A stretch of 64,000 nucleotides of DNA from an uncultured Bacteroidales bacterium (GTDB lineage: Bacteria > Bacteroidota > Bacteroidia > Bacteroidales > Muribaculaceae). Location of the stretch: positions 1 to 64,000 of the forward strand of contig UQMZ01000013.1 of NCBI GenBank assembly GCA_900542185.1, in the 5' to 3' direction. This document shows, one piece after another, positions 17,935 to 26,339 of this stretch. Numbering within the stretch: the stretch's first letter is position 1; each line of letters opens with the position of its first letter. The position numbers and the translations under genes are program-made. Under the pieces are notes generated by a model that worked only from the letters and a program-made list of their open reading frames with translations, was not told the DNA's origin and searched no databases.

Positions 17935-19938
17935 ATGAAAATACGAGCAAGTCATATAGTATTGGGTGCGCTGTGCGGTCTGTTCTGGGCCGGCTGCGCC
18001 AATGTGGGCAATCCGTCGGGCGGCCCGCGCGACGAGGACCCTCCCTATCTGGTGCGTGCCAATCCGGCGCCGGGGGCGCGCGACGTGACGCGCACCGACA
18101 TGACGCTGACCTTCAACGAGCTGGTCAACGTCAAGGACGCCTTCTCCAAGGTGGTGGTGTCGCCGGCCGGCCGTCCGCCCCGCGTGCAGAGCCAGGGGCG
18201 CAACGTGACCATACGCTTCGACTCCCTGCAGCCCAACATGACATATACGGTGGATTTCGCCGATGCCATCGAGGACAATAACGAGAACAACAAGCTGCAG
18301 GGATTCACCTACACGTTCTCCACCGGCCCGGACCTGGACTCGCTGCGCATTGCCGGCCGCGTGTTCGGCGCCCGCGATCTGGAGCCGCGCCCCGGCATCC
18401 TGGTGGGAGTGCATCCCAACTATCCCGACTCGGTGATGAAGAACGACTCCGTGTTCATGAAGACGCCGCTGCTGCGCGTGGCCAAGGCCGACGACACCGG
18501 ACGCTTCATAATCCGTGGCCTGGCGCCGGGCGACTACCGCGTATTCGCCATCATGGACACCGACGGTGATTTCATGTTCAGCAGCGACCGCGAGGAGGTG
18601 GGTTTCTATGACGTGGCCGTCACGCCCTCGACCGAGCTGGTGGAGGCCGTGGACACATTATATGATGAACTGGGCCAGGTTGATACCGTAAAGCAGCGGA
18701 TGCGCACGCGCTATCTGCCCAACGACGTGCTGATCCGCACGTTCGTCTCCGACCGAATAGTGCAGTTCCCCTCCAAATACGAGCGCAATGACTCCAACAA
18801 ACTGTTCCTGAAGATGAACGCGCCGGCCACGCGCTATCCCGCCATGCGCATCCTGGACTATGACGGCCCGATGCCTGTGATGGAAAGCCGCGAGGAACGC
18901 GATTCCATCACTATGTGGCTCAATCCGGAGCTGGCAAGCCGCGACTCGATCTTCATGGCCGTGTCGTACCGTCGCATAGAGCGCGGCAAGGCACCGCAGG
19001 ATGTGATCGACACCTTGAAGTTCATCAAGAAGAAACTGCCTCAGCCAAAGAAGAAGAAAAAGGAGAAGATATCGGCCACCGACTCGCTGGCGCGCATCAC
19101 CACCACCTTCAAGTCGCTGGGCGAAAGCAAACAGGCCGTCTACGAGCCTCTTGTGATAGAGTCGGCCACGCCGCTGGCCCGTCTTGACACGGCGATGATA
19201 CATCTGCTGGTCCAGAAGGATACGGTATGGGAGCCATTGACAAAGGGTCTCAGGATAACGGCCGCCGACACTCTGGCGCCTCGCAGCCTGACCATAGACT
19301 ATCCCTGGGATTACGGCGCGAAATATAAGCTGGAGATGGACTCGGTGGCCGGCACCGATATATACGGCAAGACGACAATGCCGTTCAATACCGAGTTCTC
19401 GACACTCACGCCCGGCGACTATTGCACCCTGACATTCAATATGACGGGTCTCGACCCCGGCATACCGGCATTCGTGGAACTGCTGGACGCCTCCGACAAA
19501 CCTCTGCGGCTGGCCGCCGTGGAGAACGGCAGGGCCTTCTTCCCCTTCCTCGCCCCCGGAAAATATTATGCCAGGGTAGTGGAGGACTACGACGGCAACG
19601 GCCAGTTCGACACCGGAGACTATGAGTCCGGGCTGCAGCCCGACCTGGTATATTACTATCCCAAGGTGGTGAACATCAAGAAGAACTGGGATAAGGAGGA
19701 GACCTGGGATGTGTTCGGCACGCCGATTGACGCACAGAAACCCAAGGCCGTGCTGAAGAACAAGCCCAAGACGCCCAAGAAGAGCGGCGGCAAGAAGAAA
19801 GGCCAGCAATACGGCGAGAACGAGGAGGAGGATGAAGACTACTTCGATCCGACCGCCAATCCGTTCGAGGAGAACGGCGGCCGTCGTGGCGGCGGTCGCT
19901 TCAGGCAGAATTCAGGCAATTTCGGAACCCGGTTCTGA
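17935..19938 (+). CDS. Ig-like (Big_5) domain lipoprotein
   Basis: A 667-residue probable lipoprotein. The signal peptide ends in a lipobox-like FWAGC with C21 as the lipidated residue. Next comes a Big_5/SbsA-type Ig-like domain (about 35-125; the phrase PAPGARDVTRTDMTLTFNE is typical), then carboxypeptidase-regulatory-like beta domains (RFIIRGLAPGDYRVFAIMDTDGD), and a low-complexity Lys-rich and Glu/Asp-rich tail ending in Gly/Arg. This architecture is common in the Bacteroidetes but has no settled role; cell-envelope placement is inferred from the lipobox. I chose ATG 17935 over the GTG at 17923. Confidence 0.75.
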   Translation: MKIRASHIVLGALCGLFWAGCANVGNPSGGPRDEDPPYLVRANPAPGARDVTRTDMTLTFNELVNVKDAFSKVVVSPAGRPPRVQSQGRNVTIRFDSLQPNMTYTVDFADAIEDNNENNKLQGFTYTFSTGPDLDSLRIAGRVFGARDLEPRPGILVGVHPNYPDSVMKNDSVFMKTPLLRVAKADDTGRFIIRGLAPGDYRVFAIMDTDGDFMFSSDREEVGFYDVAVTPSTELVEAVDTLYDELGQVDTVKQRMRTRYLPNDVLIRTFVSDRIVQFPSKYERNDSNKLFLKMNAPATRYPAMRILDYDGPMPVMESREERDSITMWLNPELASRDSIFMAVSYRRIERGKAPQDVIDTLKFIKKKLPQPKKKKKEKISATDSLARITTTFKSLGESKQAVYEPLVIESATPLARLDTAMIHLLVQKDTVWEPLTKGLRITAADTLAPRSLTIDYPWDYGAKYKLEMDSVAGTDIYGKTTMPFNTEFSTLTPGDYCTLTFNMTGLDPGIPAFVELLDASDKPLRLAAVENGRAFFPFLAPGKYYARVVEDYDGNGQFDTGDYESGLQPDLVYYYPKVVNIKKNWDKEETWDVFGTPIDAQKPKAVLKNKPKTPKKSGGKKKGQQYGENEEEDEDYFDPTANPFEENGGRRGGGRFRQNSGNFGTRF

Positions 19939-19950
19939 TGACAACCGGAG

Positions 19951-19995
19951 GGGCGGTGTCCCCACCGCCCAGAGGTTGACGACGTGGACGTCGTC
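19951..19995. terminator. Two hairpins after the lipoprotein gene
   Basis: GGGCGGTG-TCCC-CACCGCCC (19951-19970) and GACGACGT-GG-ACGTCGTC (19978-19995) lie just past the stop. The first may end transcription, though neither has a T-run. The second may be another REP-like palindrome. Confidence 0.45.
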
Positions 19996-20056
19996 ATCCC
20001 AGTAGCCGTTAACAAATATTAAGAACGGTATGCAGAGAAGTGGCAGTGTGCTGCTG

Positions 20057-20065
20057 TACCTTTGC
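20057..20065 (+). promoter_or_regulatory. Promoter of the terminase pair, implying a near-leaderless mRNA
   Basis: TACCTTTGC is a close match to the -7 box and ends only eight bases before ATG 20073, so the transcript should begin at or within a few bases of the start codon. It also rules out the upstream ATG at 20040, which precedes the box. Confidence 0.6.
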
Positions 20066-20072
20066 TACCGTT

Positions 20073-20516
20073 ATGAAGAAAGCAGGTTCGACATCGGATT
20101 TTACGGAAGCGCGCAACAAGGAACTGTTGGGCGCTGTCCGTCGTCTGGTGATGGATCCACGCTGCAAGTCTATGACCGATGTGTACGCGCGGGCTGTGAT
20201 GCAGCCGTGCCGCCGGTTCTGGGTGAGCGAGCGGCGAGCAGCCGAGGTAATCTCAAAGATGCTGCGTGGCGAGGACCAGGACTGGAAGTCGGTCCCGCTT
20301 CGGAGCAAGATGTACCGGGAATTGTGCCGCCGTGTCATGGCCTGGCGCGAGGAGAATCCCGGTCATCATCTCAGTGACGCCGTGTTTGAAGCCGTAAATT
20401 CGCAGGCCCCGGAATTCTATCTTACACCGGAAAGCGCCATGGTCATCGTGTCGCGCATCATGAAACGGAATGCCGAACTGCGTCGGGGCACCAAGCAGGA
20501 AATCAACAATCACTAA
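20073..20516 (+). CDS. Terminase small subunit-like protein
   Basis: A 147-residue basic protein with predicted helices and no membrane segment. I do not recognise its family from motifs. Its place 12 bases upstream of a terminase large subunit gene and its size suggest a small-subunit-like role. A region around 60-75 (FWVSERRAAEVISKML) could form a helix-turn-helix. The start at 20073 is chosen because the promoter box lies between it and the earlier ATG. No other phage genes follow. Confidence 0.5.
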   Translation: MKKAGSTSDFTEARNKELLGAVRRLVMDPRCKSMTDVYARAVMQPCRRFWVSERRAAEVISKMLRGEDQDWKSVPLRSKMYRELCRRVMAWREENPGHHLSDAVFEAVNSQAPEFYLTPESAMVIVSRIMKRNAELRRGTKQEINNH

Positions 20517-20528
20517 CCGTATATCACT

Positions 20529-22448
20529 ATGAATGAAATCATCAAGAAGATGGTGAAGGAGAACGCGCGTCGGAGGACGCGCGTGTCTCGTATCTACACC
20601 GAGCCGCGGCTGGAGGGAGCCGAGGACGAGGAGCGTGCCGCCAATGACTTCGCCTACTGGGCTGCGACGCGCGGCCGCATCAAGAACAAACATGGCGGTG
20701 ACGACATCCCGTTCCGTCTTAATTATGCTCAGCGACGGCTGGTGGACGCGCTGGAGAAGATGCGCAAGGGCGGTCGGCCCATACGCCTCATCCTGCTTAA
20801 AGCCAGGCAGTGGGGCGGAAGCACTTGTGTGCAGCTGTACATGGCATGGCTGCAGCTGATGCAATGCAAGAGCCTGAACTCGCTGATAATAGCGCATCAG
20901 TCGGCTTGCACCGACGAAATCAAGGATATGTTCGACCGTCTGGTCAAGGGACTGACCGACGAGGCCGGCGAGCACCGCCAGGAACTGCACGTCAGCAACG
21001 TGGGCCGCAGCCGCAGCATCTTCCGCATAGACGAGCGCAACGCCAAGATCAAGGTTGGCACGGCCGAGCGCCCCGACTCATGCCGCGGCGGCGACTACAG
21101 CCTGGTGCATTGCTCGGAGGTGGGCGTGTGGAAGTCCACGCTGGGCAAGACGCCGGAGCAGATACTCCGCTCCGCCTGCTCGGGCGTGCTGTACGAACCT
21201 ATGACAATGATAGTATATGAATCGACGGCCAACGGCACAGGCAATTTCTTCCATCGCGAATACGAAGCGGCGCGGCGGGGAGAGTCTCAGTTCGAGTGCC
21301 TGTTCGTGCCGTGGTTTCACATAGTGCAATATATGCTGCCGCTGCGCAAACCCGGGGAGTTCGCGCAGTGGCTTTACGACAACCGCCATGCCGAGACCTC
21401 GACCAGCGACCGCCGCCAGCCCGGAGCCTATCTGTGGTGGCTGTGGGAGCAGGGCGCCACATTGGAGGGTATAAACTGGTATGTGGCCGAACGCTCCAAA
21501 TACGGCGACCACGCGCTGATGGCCGCCGAGTATCCCAGCGACGACGTGGAGGCTTTCGTGCATTCAGGCGCCCGTGTATTCGATAAATACAAGGTGGAGG
21601 CGTTGCGGTCCGGCACACAACTGAAGCCGGAACTCGGCGACATAGACATGCCGGCCGAAAACGGCGTGCCGTTCGATTACGGACACCGGAGCGCCGACGA
21701 GCTGCACGATGCCTTGGAGCGGGTGCGTTTCATGCCGCTGTCGGGCGGCGAGTGGCGTATATGGCGCCGGCCGGAGCGCGACGGGTACGACCGGCGTTAT
21801 GTGGTGGCCGTGGACGTGGGAGGCCGCAGCCTGAAGGCGGACTGGAGCGTGATCGTGGTGCTGGACCGTCTGCCCATGACGCGCGGCGAGGGCCCGGAGG
21901 TGGTGGCCCAGTGGCGCGGACACATTGACTTCGACCTGCTGGGCTGGAAGGCGGCGATGGCGGCGGCTTATTACGACAACGCGCTGCTGGTGATAGAAAG
22001 CAACACGCTGGAGACGCACGACCCCGACCGCAGCGTGGACGGCGACCAGTCCTGCTATCTGCTGAACCGGCTGCGCGACATATACGACAATCTGTATGCC
22101 CGACGTCCGAGTCCTGAGGCCGTGGCGCAGGGAGCGCCCGCCAGGTACGGCTTCCACACCAACGCCGCTACCAAGCCGATGGTGATAGCCACGCTGGTGA
22201 AGGTGATAAGGGAGGGGCTGTACGTGGAGCGCGACGGGATGTGTCTGGACGAATACCTGACCTACGAGCGGCGGCAGAACGGGAGCTTCGGCGCGATAGC
22301 CGGCGCGCACGACGATCTGCTGATGACCAGAGCCATTGCCTTGCATGTGGCGTTTCACGAGATGGACCCGTGCGAGCCTGCCGCGTATATAGCCTGCGAC
22401 TACGCCCGTCGCCGTCGACCCCGGGCCGTGGGCTACGCCTCATGGTGA
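20529..22448 (+). CDS. Orphan phage-type terminase large subunit
   Basis: A 639-residue protein with terminase large subunit features. The Walker A-like LKARQWGGST lies near residues 90-100, and TMIVYESTANGTGN (about 225-238) holds the likely Walker B and coupling region. The C-terminal RNase H-like nuclease shows three acidic sites: VAVDVGGR...DWSVIVVLD (about 425-447), LLVIESNTLE (about 485), and GAHDDLLMTRAIAL (near 595). Terminases cut and pump phage DNA into heads. Here there are no portal, protease or capsid genes, and base composition resembles the neighbours, so the pair is either a domesticated remnant or has another role. Confidence 0.72.
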   Translation: MNEIIKKMVKENARRRTRVSRIYTEPRLEGAEDEERAANDFAYWAATRGRIKNKHGGDDIPFRLNYAQRRLVDALEKMRKGGRPIRLILLKARQWGGSTCVQLYMAWLQLMQCKSLNSLIIAHQSACTDEIKDMFDRLVKGLTDEAGEHRQELHVSNVGRSRSIFRIDERNAKIKVGTAERPDSCRGGDYSLVHCSEVGVWKSTLGKTPEQILRSACSGVLYEPMTMIVYESTANGTGNFFHREYEAARRGESQFECLFVPWFHIVQYMLPLRKPGEFAQWLYDNRHAETSTSDRRQPGAYLWWLWEQGATLEGINWYVAERSKYGDHALMAAEYPSDDVEAFVHSGARVFDKYKVEALRSGTQLKPELGDIDMPAENGVPFDYGHRSADELHDALERVRFMPLSGGEWRIWRRPERDGYDRRYVVAVDVGGRSLKADWSVIVVLDRLPMTRGEGPEVVAQWRGHIDFDLLGWKAAMAAAYYDNALLVIESNTLETHDPDRSVDGDQSCYLLNRLRDIYDNLYARRPSPEAVAQGAPARYGFHTNAATKPMVIATLVKVIREGLYVERDGMCLDEYLTYERRQNGSFGAIAGAHDDLLMTRAIALHVAFHEMDPCEPAAYIACDYARRRRPRAVGYASW

Positions 22449-22567
22449 AGGCGTAAAAAACAGCAAGCCAGAGGGTAATGAAGCCTGTTTAGTGCTTTTA
22501 CTAAGGTTTTGAATAAAAAACTTGCGAAAATAATCATTAAAAATTTGGAGATTCGGGAAAATGGTTG

Positions 22568-22576
22568 TAACTTTGC
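22568..22576 (+). promoter_or_regulatory. Promoter of the structured RNA / tRNA-Pro transcript
   Basis: TAACTTTGC, a near-ideal -7 box, with TTTGG about 24 bases upstream as a -33 element. Transcription would start at about 22581-22583, at the first base of the long stem described next. Confidence 0.7.
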
Positions 22577-22581
22577 ACTCG

Positions 22582-22682
22582 CTTTCGGAAAGGTATTGGA
22601 AGCATCCCCCACATAGTCAGCCACAGCGCGCTGCATGTCGCTTCCTGATACTGGTCATTGAGTACCGATTTTCCGAAATCCA
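22582..22682 (+). ncRNA. Structured RNA upstream of tRNA-Pro (unrecognised)
   Basis: A segment of about 100 bases folds on paper into one long hairpin. TTTCGGAAA (22583-22591) pairs with TTTCCGAAA (22670-22678). GGTAT-T-GGAAGC (22592-22603) pairs with GCTTCC-TG-ATACT. Inside, ACAT/ATGT and CAGC/GCTG close an apical loop. GGTA could instead pair with TACC (22663-22666), giving two exclusive states. The expected transcription start coincides with the outer stem. No terminator lies before the tRNA, so it is either a leader or a separate RNA released by processing. It lacks the SRP RNA tetraloop signature. Confidence 0.5.
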
Positions 22683-22685
22683 CAA

Positions 22686-22760
22686 CGGGGTGTAGCTCAG
22701 TAGGTTTAGAGTACGCGTCTGGGGGGCGTGAGGTCGCAAGTTCGAATCTTGTCACCCCGA
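22686..22760 (+). tRNA. tRNA-Pro (anticodon GGG)
   Basis: The acceptor stem CGGGGTG pairs with CACCCCG, with discriminator A. The D arm is GCTC...GAGT, the anticodon loop CTGGGGG gives GGG, and the T arm is GCAAG-TTCGAAT-CTTGT. CCA is not encoded. Confidence 0.93.
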
Positions 22761-22765
22761 CTGAG

Positions 22766-22800
22766 AAAAAGTCCGCAAGTCATTGACTTGCGGACTTTTT
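22766..22800 (+). terminator. Terminator after tRNA-Pro
   Basis: GTCCGCAAGTC / GACTTGCGGAC hairpin with flanking A5 and T5 runs. Confidence 0.92.
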
Positions 22801-22860
22801 CATTATAACTCGGCTGTGTTTTGTAAAAGCGGCGAGCTTCCGCGAGGCTTACGGTCGGAT

Positions 22861-23931
22861 TCAGGCCAGGACGGGAGTGAGGAGCTTGGAGAGGAGGTAG
22901 CCGCCGAATAGGAGCCAGACGTACAGGATGGTGGCGAGCACAAAGGGCTTGGCTCCGGCTTGCTTGAACTTGTCGAAGCTGGTCTCGGCGCCGAGCGCGG
23001 CCATGGCCATGGTGAGCAGGAAAGTGTCGAAGTCGTTGATCCAGCCTACCACCGGGGCCGGCAGCAGGTCAAGCGAGTTGAAGCCGATCACCAGCAGGAA
23101 GCCGAAGGCGAACCAGGGCACCTGCACCTTGCCTTTGCCGGTCTTGGCCGTACCGTCGGCGGCGTCACACTCTCCGGCATTCGCGGTCTTGAGGCGCTTG
23201 CGTGCGGAAGCGGCGGCCCACCATCCGAGTATCAGCAGCACAGGCACAAGCAGCATGACGCGTATCATCTTGGTGATGATGGCCACGTTGGCTATCTCGT
23301 CGCCCATGGCGTTGCCTGCGCCCACGGCGTGTGCCACCTCATGGAGCGTGGCTCCGGAGAAGATGCCCATCTGGTCGGGCGTAAGGTCGATGATGCCGGC
23401 CCGGTAGCCGATGGGATACAGGAACATGGAGAGGGTGCCGAATATCACTACCGTTGCCACGGCTACGGCGGTCTTGTAGGGCTGGGTCTTGATCGTGGCC
23501 TCGGCGCCCAAGACGGCGGCCGCGCCGCAGATGCCTGAGCCGATGGAGGTGAGCAGCGCGATGTCGCTGTCCATCTTCAGCCATTTGCCTACCATGACAC
23601 CGCCTAAGATGGTGACGGCCACGATGATGCAGTCTATAACGATGCCGGGCAGCCCCACGGCCACCACATCCTGGAAGGTGAGGCGGAAGCCGTAGAGGAT
23701 GATGCCTAAGCGCAGAATGCTTTTGGAACAGAATTTAATACCCGGCCCCCATGTGGCGGGCAGATGGTTGCGAAGTGAGTTGGCGTAGGCCATACCCAAT
23801 ACGATACCGATGATAAGGGGTGAGATGCTGAGGGCTTTCAGCACTTGCCATTCGCCGATGAAGCAGGATGCGCAGGCGAATAGCGCCATAAACAATATGC
23901 CGTGATAGCGGCCGGCTTTCTGTTCTTGCAT
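22861..23931 (-). CDS. YeiH/UPF0324 family putative exporter
   Basis: A 356-residue inner-membrane protein with about ten hydrophobic segments, of the YeiH/YadS-type family (PF03601, conserved hypothetical 698). Family landmarks are LRLGIILYGFRLTFQDV (about 92-108), SIGSGICGAAAVLGAE (about 150-165) and GATLHEVAHAVGAG (about 213-226). Some members are annotated as sulfate or sulfonate exporters, but substrates are poorly established. It stands alone; the strong terminator upstream separates it from purT, so it needs its own promoter. Confidence 0.88.
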   Translation of the reverse strand: MQEQKAGRYHGILFMALFACASCFIGEWQVLKALSISPLIIGIVLGMAYANSLRNHLPATWGPGIKFCSKSILRLGIILYGFRLTFQDVVAVGLPGIVIDCIIVAVTILGGVMVGKWLKMDSDIALLTSIGSGICGAAAVLGAEATIKTQPYKTAVAVATVVIFGTLSMFLYPIGYRAGIIDLTPDQMGIFSGATLHEVAHAVGAGNAMGDEIANVAIITKMIRVMLLVPVLLILGWWAAASARKRLKTANAGECDAADGTAKTGKGKVQVPWFAFGFLLVIGFNSLDLLPAPVVGWINDFDTFLLTMAMAALGAETSFDKFKQAGAKPFVLATILYVWLLFGGYLLSKLLTPVLA

Positions 23932-23954
23932 AGTTTTTTCTAAATTTATGGATT

Positions 23955-24012
23955 AAAAAAGTTAAGATAATAACGAAGCTGTATGTGAGCTTGGTATTAT
24001 CTTAACTTTTTT
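23955..24012 (-). terminator. Strong terminator between purT and the YeiH gene
   Basis: An 18-bp perfect inverted repeat (23955-23972 with 23995-24012) with A6/T6-7 ends and an inner AAGCT/AGCTT hairpin. It should end purT transcription and is able to work in both directions. Confidence 0.9.
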
Positions 24013-24038
24013 TACACCTTGACTTCGGCGTCCCGAAG

Positions 24039-25223
24039 TTACTTGCAGGTTATCTGGATCATGTCGGCGGCCTTGTCCACGAGTCGGACGGCCTTGCCGA
24101 CGGTGTCGCCGGTGGCGAGCATGACGCCCATGCGGCGGTGTCCGTGCACTTCGGGCTTGCCGAAGATACGCATGTCAGTGCCCGGCAACGCCAGCGCCTC
24201 GTCCATTCCGGAGAATACCACCTCATTGGAATCGCCCCACGCCAGCAGTGCGCGCGACGCCGAAGGACCGTAGAATTTGATTTCGGGGATGGGGAGTCCG
24301 AGCAGTGCACGTACATGCAGTGCGAACTCGGACAGATGCTGGGATATCATGGTGACCATGCCGGTGTCGTGCGGACGCGGGGAAACCTCGGAGAAGATGA
24401 CCTCGTCGCCCTTTACGAACAGCTCGACGCCGAAGATGCCGTAGCCGCCGAGTGCCTCGGTGATCTTGCCGGCTATCTCGCGGGCCTTTATGATGGCCGT
24501 GTCGCTCATGGGCTGGGGCTGCCAGCTGCGGCGGTAGTCGCCCTGCTCCTGATAGTGGCCGATGGGCTCGCAGAACGATGTGCCGCCTACGTGGCGCACG
24601 GTCAGAAGTGTTATCTCGTAATCGAAGTCAACGAAGCCTTCCACAATGACGGCGCCTGCGCCCGAACGGCCCTCCTGCTGCGACATTTCCCAGGCCGTGT
24701 GTATCTGGTCGGGAGTCTTGACCAGGCTCTGGCCGTGGCCGCTGCTGGACATCACGGGCTTCACCACGCAGGGGAGGCCGATGCGCTGCACGGCCGCGTT
24801 GAATTCCTCCTCGGTCTCCGCGAACTCGTAGGGCGAGGTGGGGAGCTTCAGCTCCTCGGCGGCGAGCTTGCGGATCTCGCGGCGGTTCATGGTGATGAAG
24901 GTGGCGCGGGCCGTGGGAACCACGTTCCAGCCCTCCTTCTCCAGCTGGATGAGTGTGGGCGTGGCTATCGCCTCGATTTCGGGAATGATATAGTCGGGTT
25001 TTTCTTCCTCCACAACCTTGCGGAGCGTGTCGCCGTCCAGCATGGAGAACACATGCGCCTTGTCGGCCACATGCATTGCCGGAGCGTCGGCATATTTGTC
25101 ACAGGCCACTACGGTCAGACCGTAACGCTGAAGTTCAATCACCACCTCTTTGCCAAGTTCGCCGCTGCCTAACAGCAAAGCCTTGCGTCCGGAAGGTGTT
25201 CCGGGAGTTCCAATTTCTATCAT
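24039..25223 (-). CDS. purT: Formate-dependent phosphoribosylglycinamide formyltransferase
   Basis: A 394-residue ATP-grasp enzyme that makes formylglycinamide ribonucleotide from GAR, formate and ATP in purine synthesis. The N-terminal preATP-grasp block is [26 protein letters not shown]-grasp landmarks include [42 protein letters not shown] and the C-terminal [17 protein letters not shown] promoter box (25255-25262) lies just upstream, so the TTG 27 bases earlier cannot be the start; ATG 25223 is preferred. Full length, no oddities. Confidence 0.95.
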   Translation of the reverse strand: MIEIGTPGTPSGRKALLLGSGELGKEVVIELQRYGLTVVACDKYADAPAMHVADKAHVFSMLDGDTLRKVVEEEKPDYIIPEIEAIATPTLIQLEKEGWNVVPTARATFITMNRREIRKLAAEELKLPTSPYEFAETEEEFNAAVQRIGLPCVVKPVMSSSGHGQSLVKTPDQIHTAWEMSQQEGRSGAGAVIVEGFVDFDYEITLLTVRHVGGTSFCEPIGHYQEQGDYRRSWQPQPMSDTAIIKAREIAGKITEALGGYGIFGVELFVKGDEVIFSEVSPRPHDTGMVTMISQHLSEFALHVRALLGLPIPEIKFYGPSASRALLAWGDSNEVVFSGMDEALALPGTDMRIFGKPEVHGHRRMGVMLATGDTVGKAVRLVDKAADMIQITCK

Positions 25224-25254
25224 CGCTTCAAATATTCGGGTATGAATCAATGCG

Positions 25255-25262
25255 CAAAATTA
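25255..25262 (-). promoter_or_regulatory. Promoter of purT
   Basis: TAATTTTG on the minus strand with ATG 25223 about 30 bases downstream. Confidence 0.6.
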
Positions 25263-25301
25263 ATGAAAAATCAGCACATCGGCAACAGTGGCGCCCGTAT
25301 C

Positions 25302-26072
25302 CTATTCGCGTATCATTTCCATTCTGCCTATGTCCAGGCTGGCGGATATCAGGAGTGGGATGCGCGACGAGCGTTCCACCTGACAGGTGACGGGATAGCC
25401 TGAACGCACGCCCATGTAGGTGTACTCAAAGCGGACCTTATACGAAGGTGAGCCTTTGTATTGGTCGGTACCCAGAAATGTGATCATGGCGTGCTGCAAT
25501 CCGGTGCGCGGCATATTGACGGACATCAGCAGCGTCTGGCCCGGGCGCAGGGCCGGGAAATCCATATACCTGAACAGATAGAATATTCCGAGCATGTCGC
25601 AGCTGATTCCCACGGCCTCCATGGTCTTGGAGGAGGCGCTTAGCGTACCCTGGCCGCTGATGGTGCGGTAGTTGGCGGGGTCGCGGGGATTGTACGACGG
25701 ACTGTTCAGCATCGATACGACGGGCTTGGAGTACCAGCCGGCGCGGTACAGCACGTTCTGGCGCGCATACAGCGGTCCGCGTCCAGGCATGGTGATGACT
25801 TTCAGCGTGTCGGACACCGTGTATTGCCGGCCTCCCCACGTGATGCTGTGTCCGTCCAGGGACGCCGTCAGACAGTTGCCCGTGACATCGAGCCTGACCG
25901 TGCCGTATGCCGCCGTGGTGTTGATGAATCCCCAGCGGTAGTTCACTTTATATTTAATGGCCGTAGGGGGTATGCAAGCATCCTGGCCCGGTGCCCGGAA
26001 CACCGGCTGTGCCGCTTCGGCCGACAGCGCCACGACTGCCGATAATGCGGCGAAGAGTAATTTCTTTTTCAT
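25302..26072 (-). CDS. DUF3108 domain secreted protein
   Basis: A 256-residue protein with a signal peptide (1-20, ending SAEA) followed by one beta-rich DUF3108 domain. The phrases VNYRWGFINTTAAYGTVRLDV near residue 45 and ARQNVLYRAGWYS near 110 are typical. DUF3108 proteins are periplasmic or outer-membrane associated and their biochemical role is unknown. Short intergenic distance to purT, but transcribed as a separate unit. Confidence 0.8.
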   Translation of the reverse strand: MKKKLLFAALSAVVALSAEAAQPVFRAPGQDACIPPTAIKYKVNYRWGFINTTAAYGTVRLDVTGNCLTASLDGHSITWGGRQYTVSDTLKVITMPGRGPLYARQNVLYRAGWYSKPVVSMLNSPSYNPRDPANYRTISGQGTLSASSKTMEAVGISCDMLGIFYLFRYMDFPALRPGQTLLMSVNMPRTGLQHAMITFLGTDQYKGSPSYKVRFEYTYMGVRSGYPVTCQVERSSRIPLLISASLDIGRMEMIRE

Positions 26073-26226
26073 AACCTGAGTCGTTAACCTATATCATATT
26101 GAACATTGAAGGCGGATGATTTGTTTGTGGGCCATTCATCGGAGGCCGGGATTCTTAAATTTGGGGATTTTTAACTGATATAGTGTTAATGGCAGTTCGG
26201 ATTGGGATTTTTTAGCATTTTTTTTG

Positions 26227-26234
26227 TAATTTTG
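26227..26234 (+). promoter_or_regulatory. Promoter of the lipoprotein / DUF5723 pair
   Basis: TAATTTTG followed by C, about 105 bases upstream of ATG 26340. Confidence 0.6.
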
Positions 26235-26339
26235 CGCTTAATATAAATTATCACTGATTTTTTTGGACTTGCCGTTTCTTAGCGGATTAAGGCGTGGCCC
26301 TGAATCATGAATGAATAAACAACAAACAACTTATAAAAC

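Noticed and set aside
22582..22682. 4.5S SRP RNA upstream of tRNA-Pro
   Set aside because: The apical loop lacks the GGAA-type tetraloop and the asymmetric AGCA loop that define SRP RNA.
22433..22755. Minus-strand frames across the tRNA-Pro region
   Set aside because: They overlap the tRNA, its promoter and the structured RNA; not coding.
20529..22760. Complete prophage integrated at tRNA-Pro
   Set aside because: No integrase, portal, capsid or tail genes are seen on either side; only the terminase pair is present.
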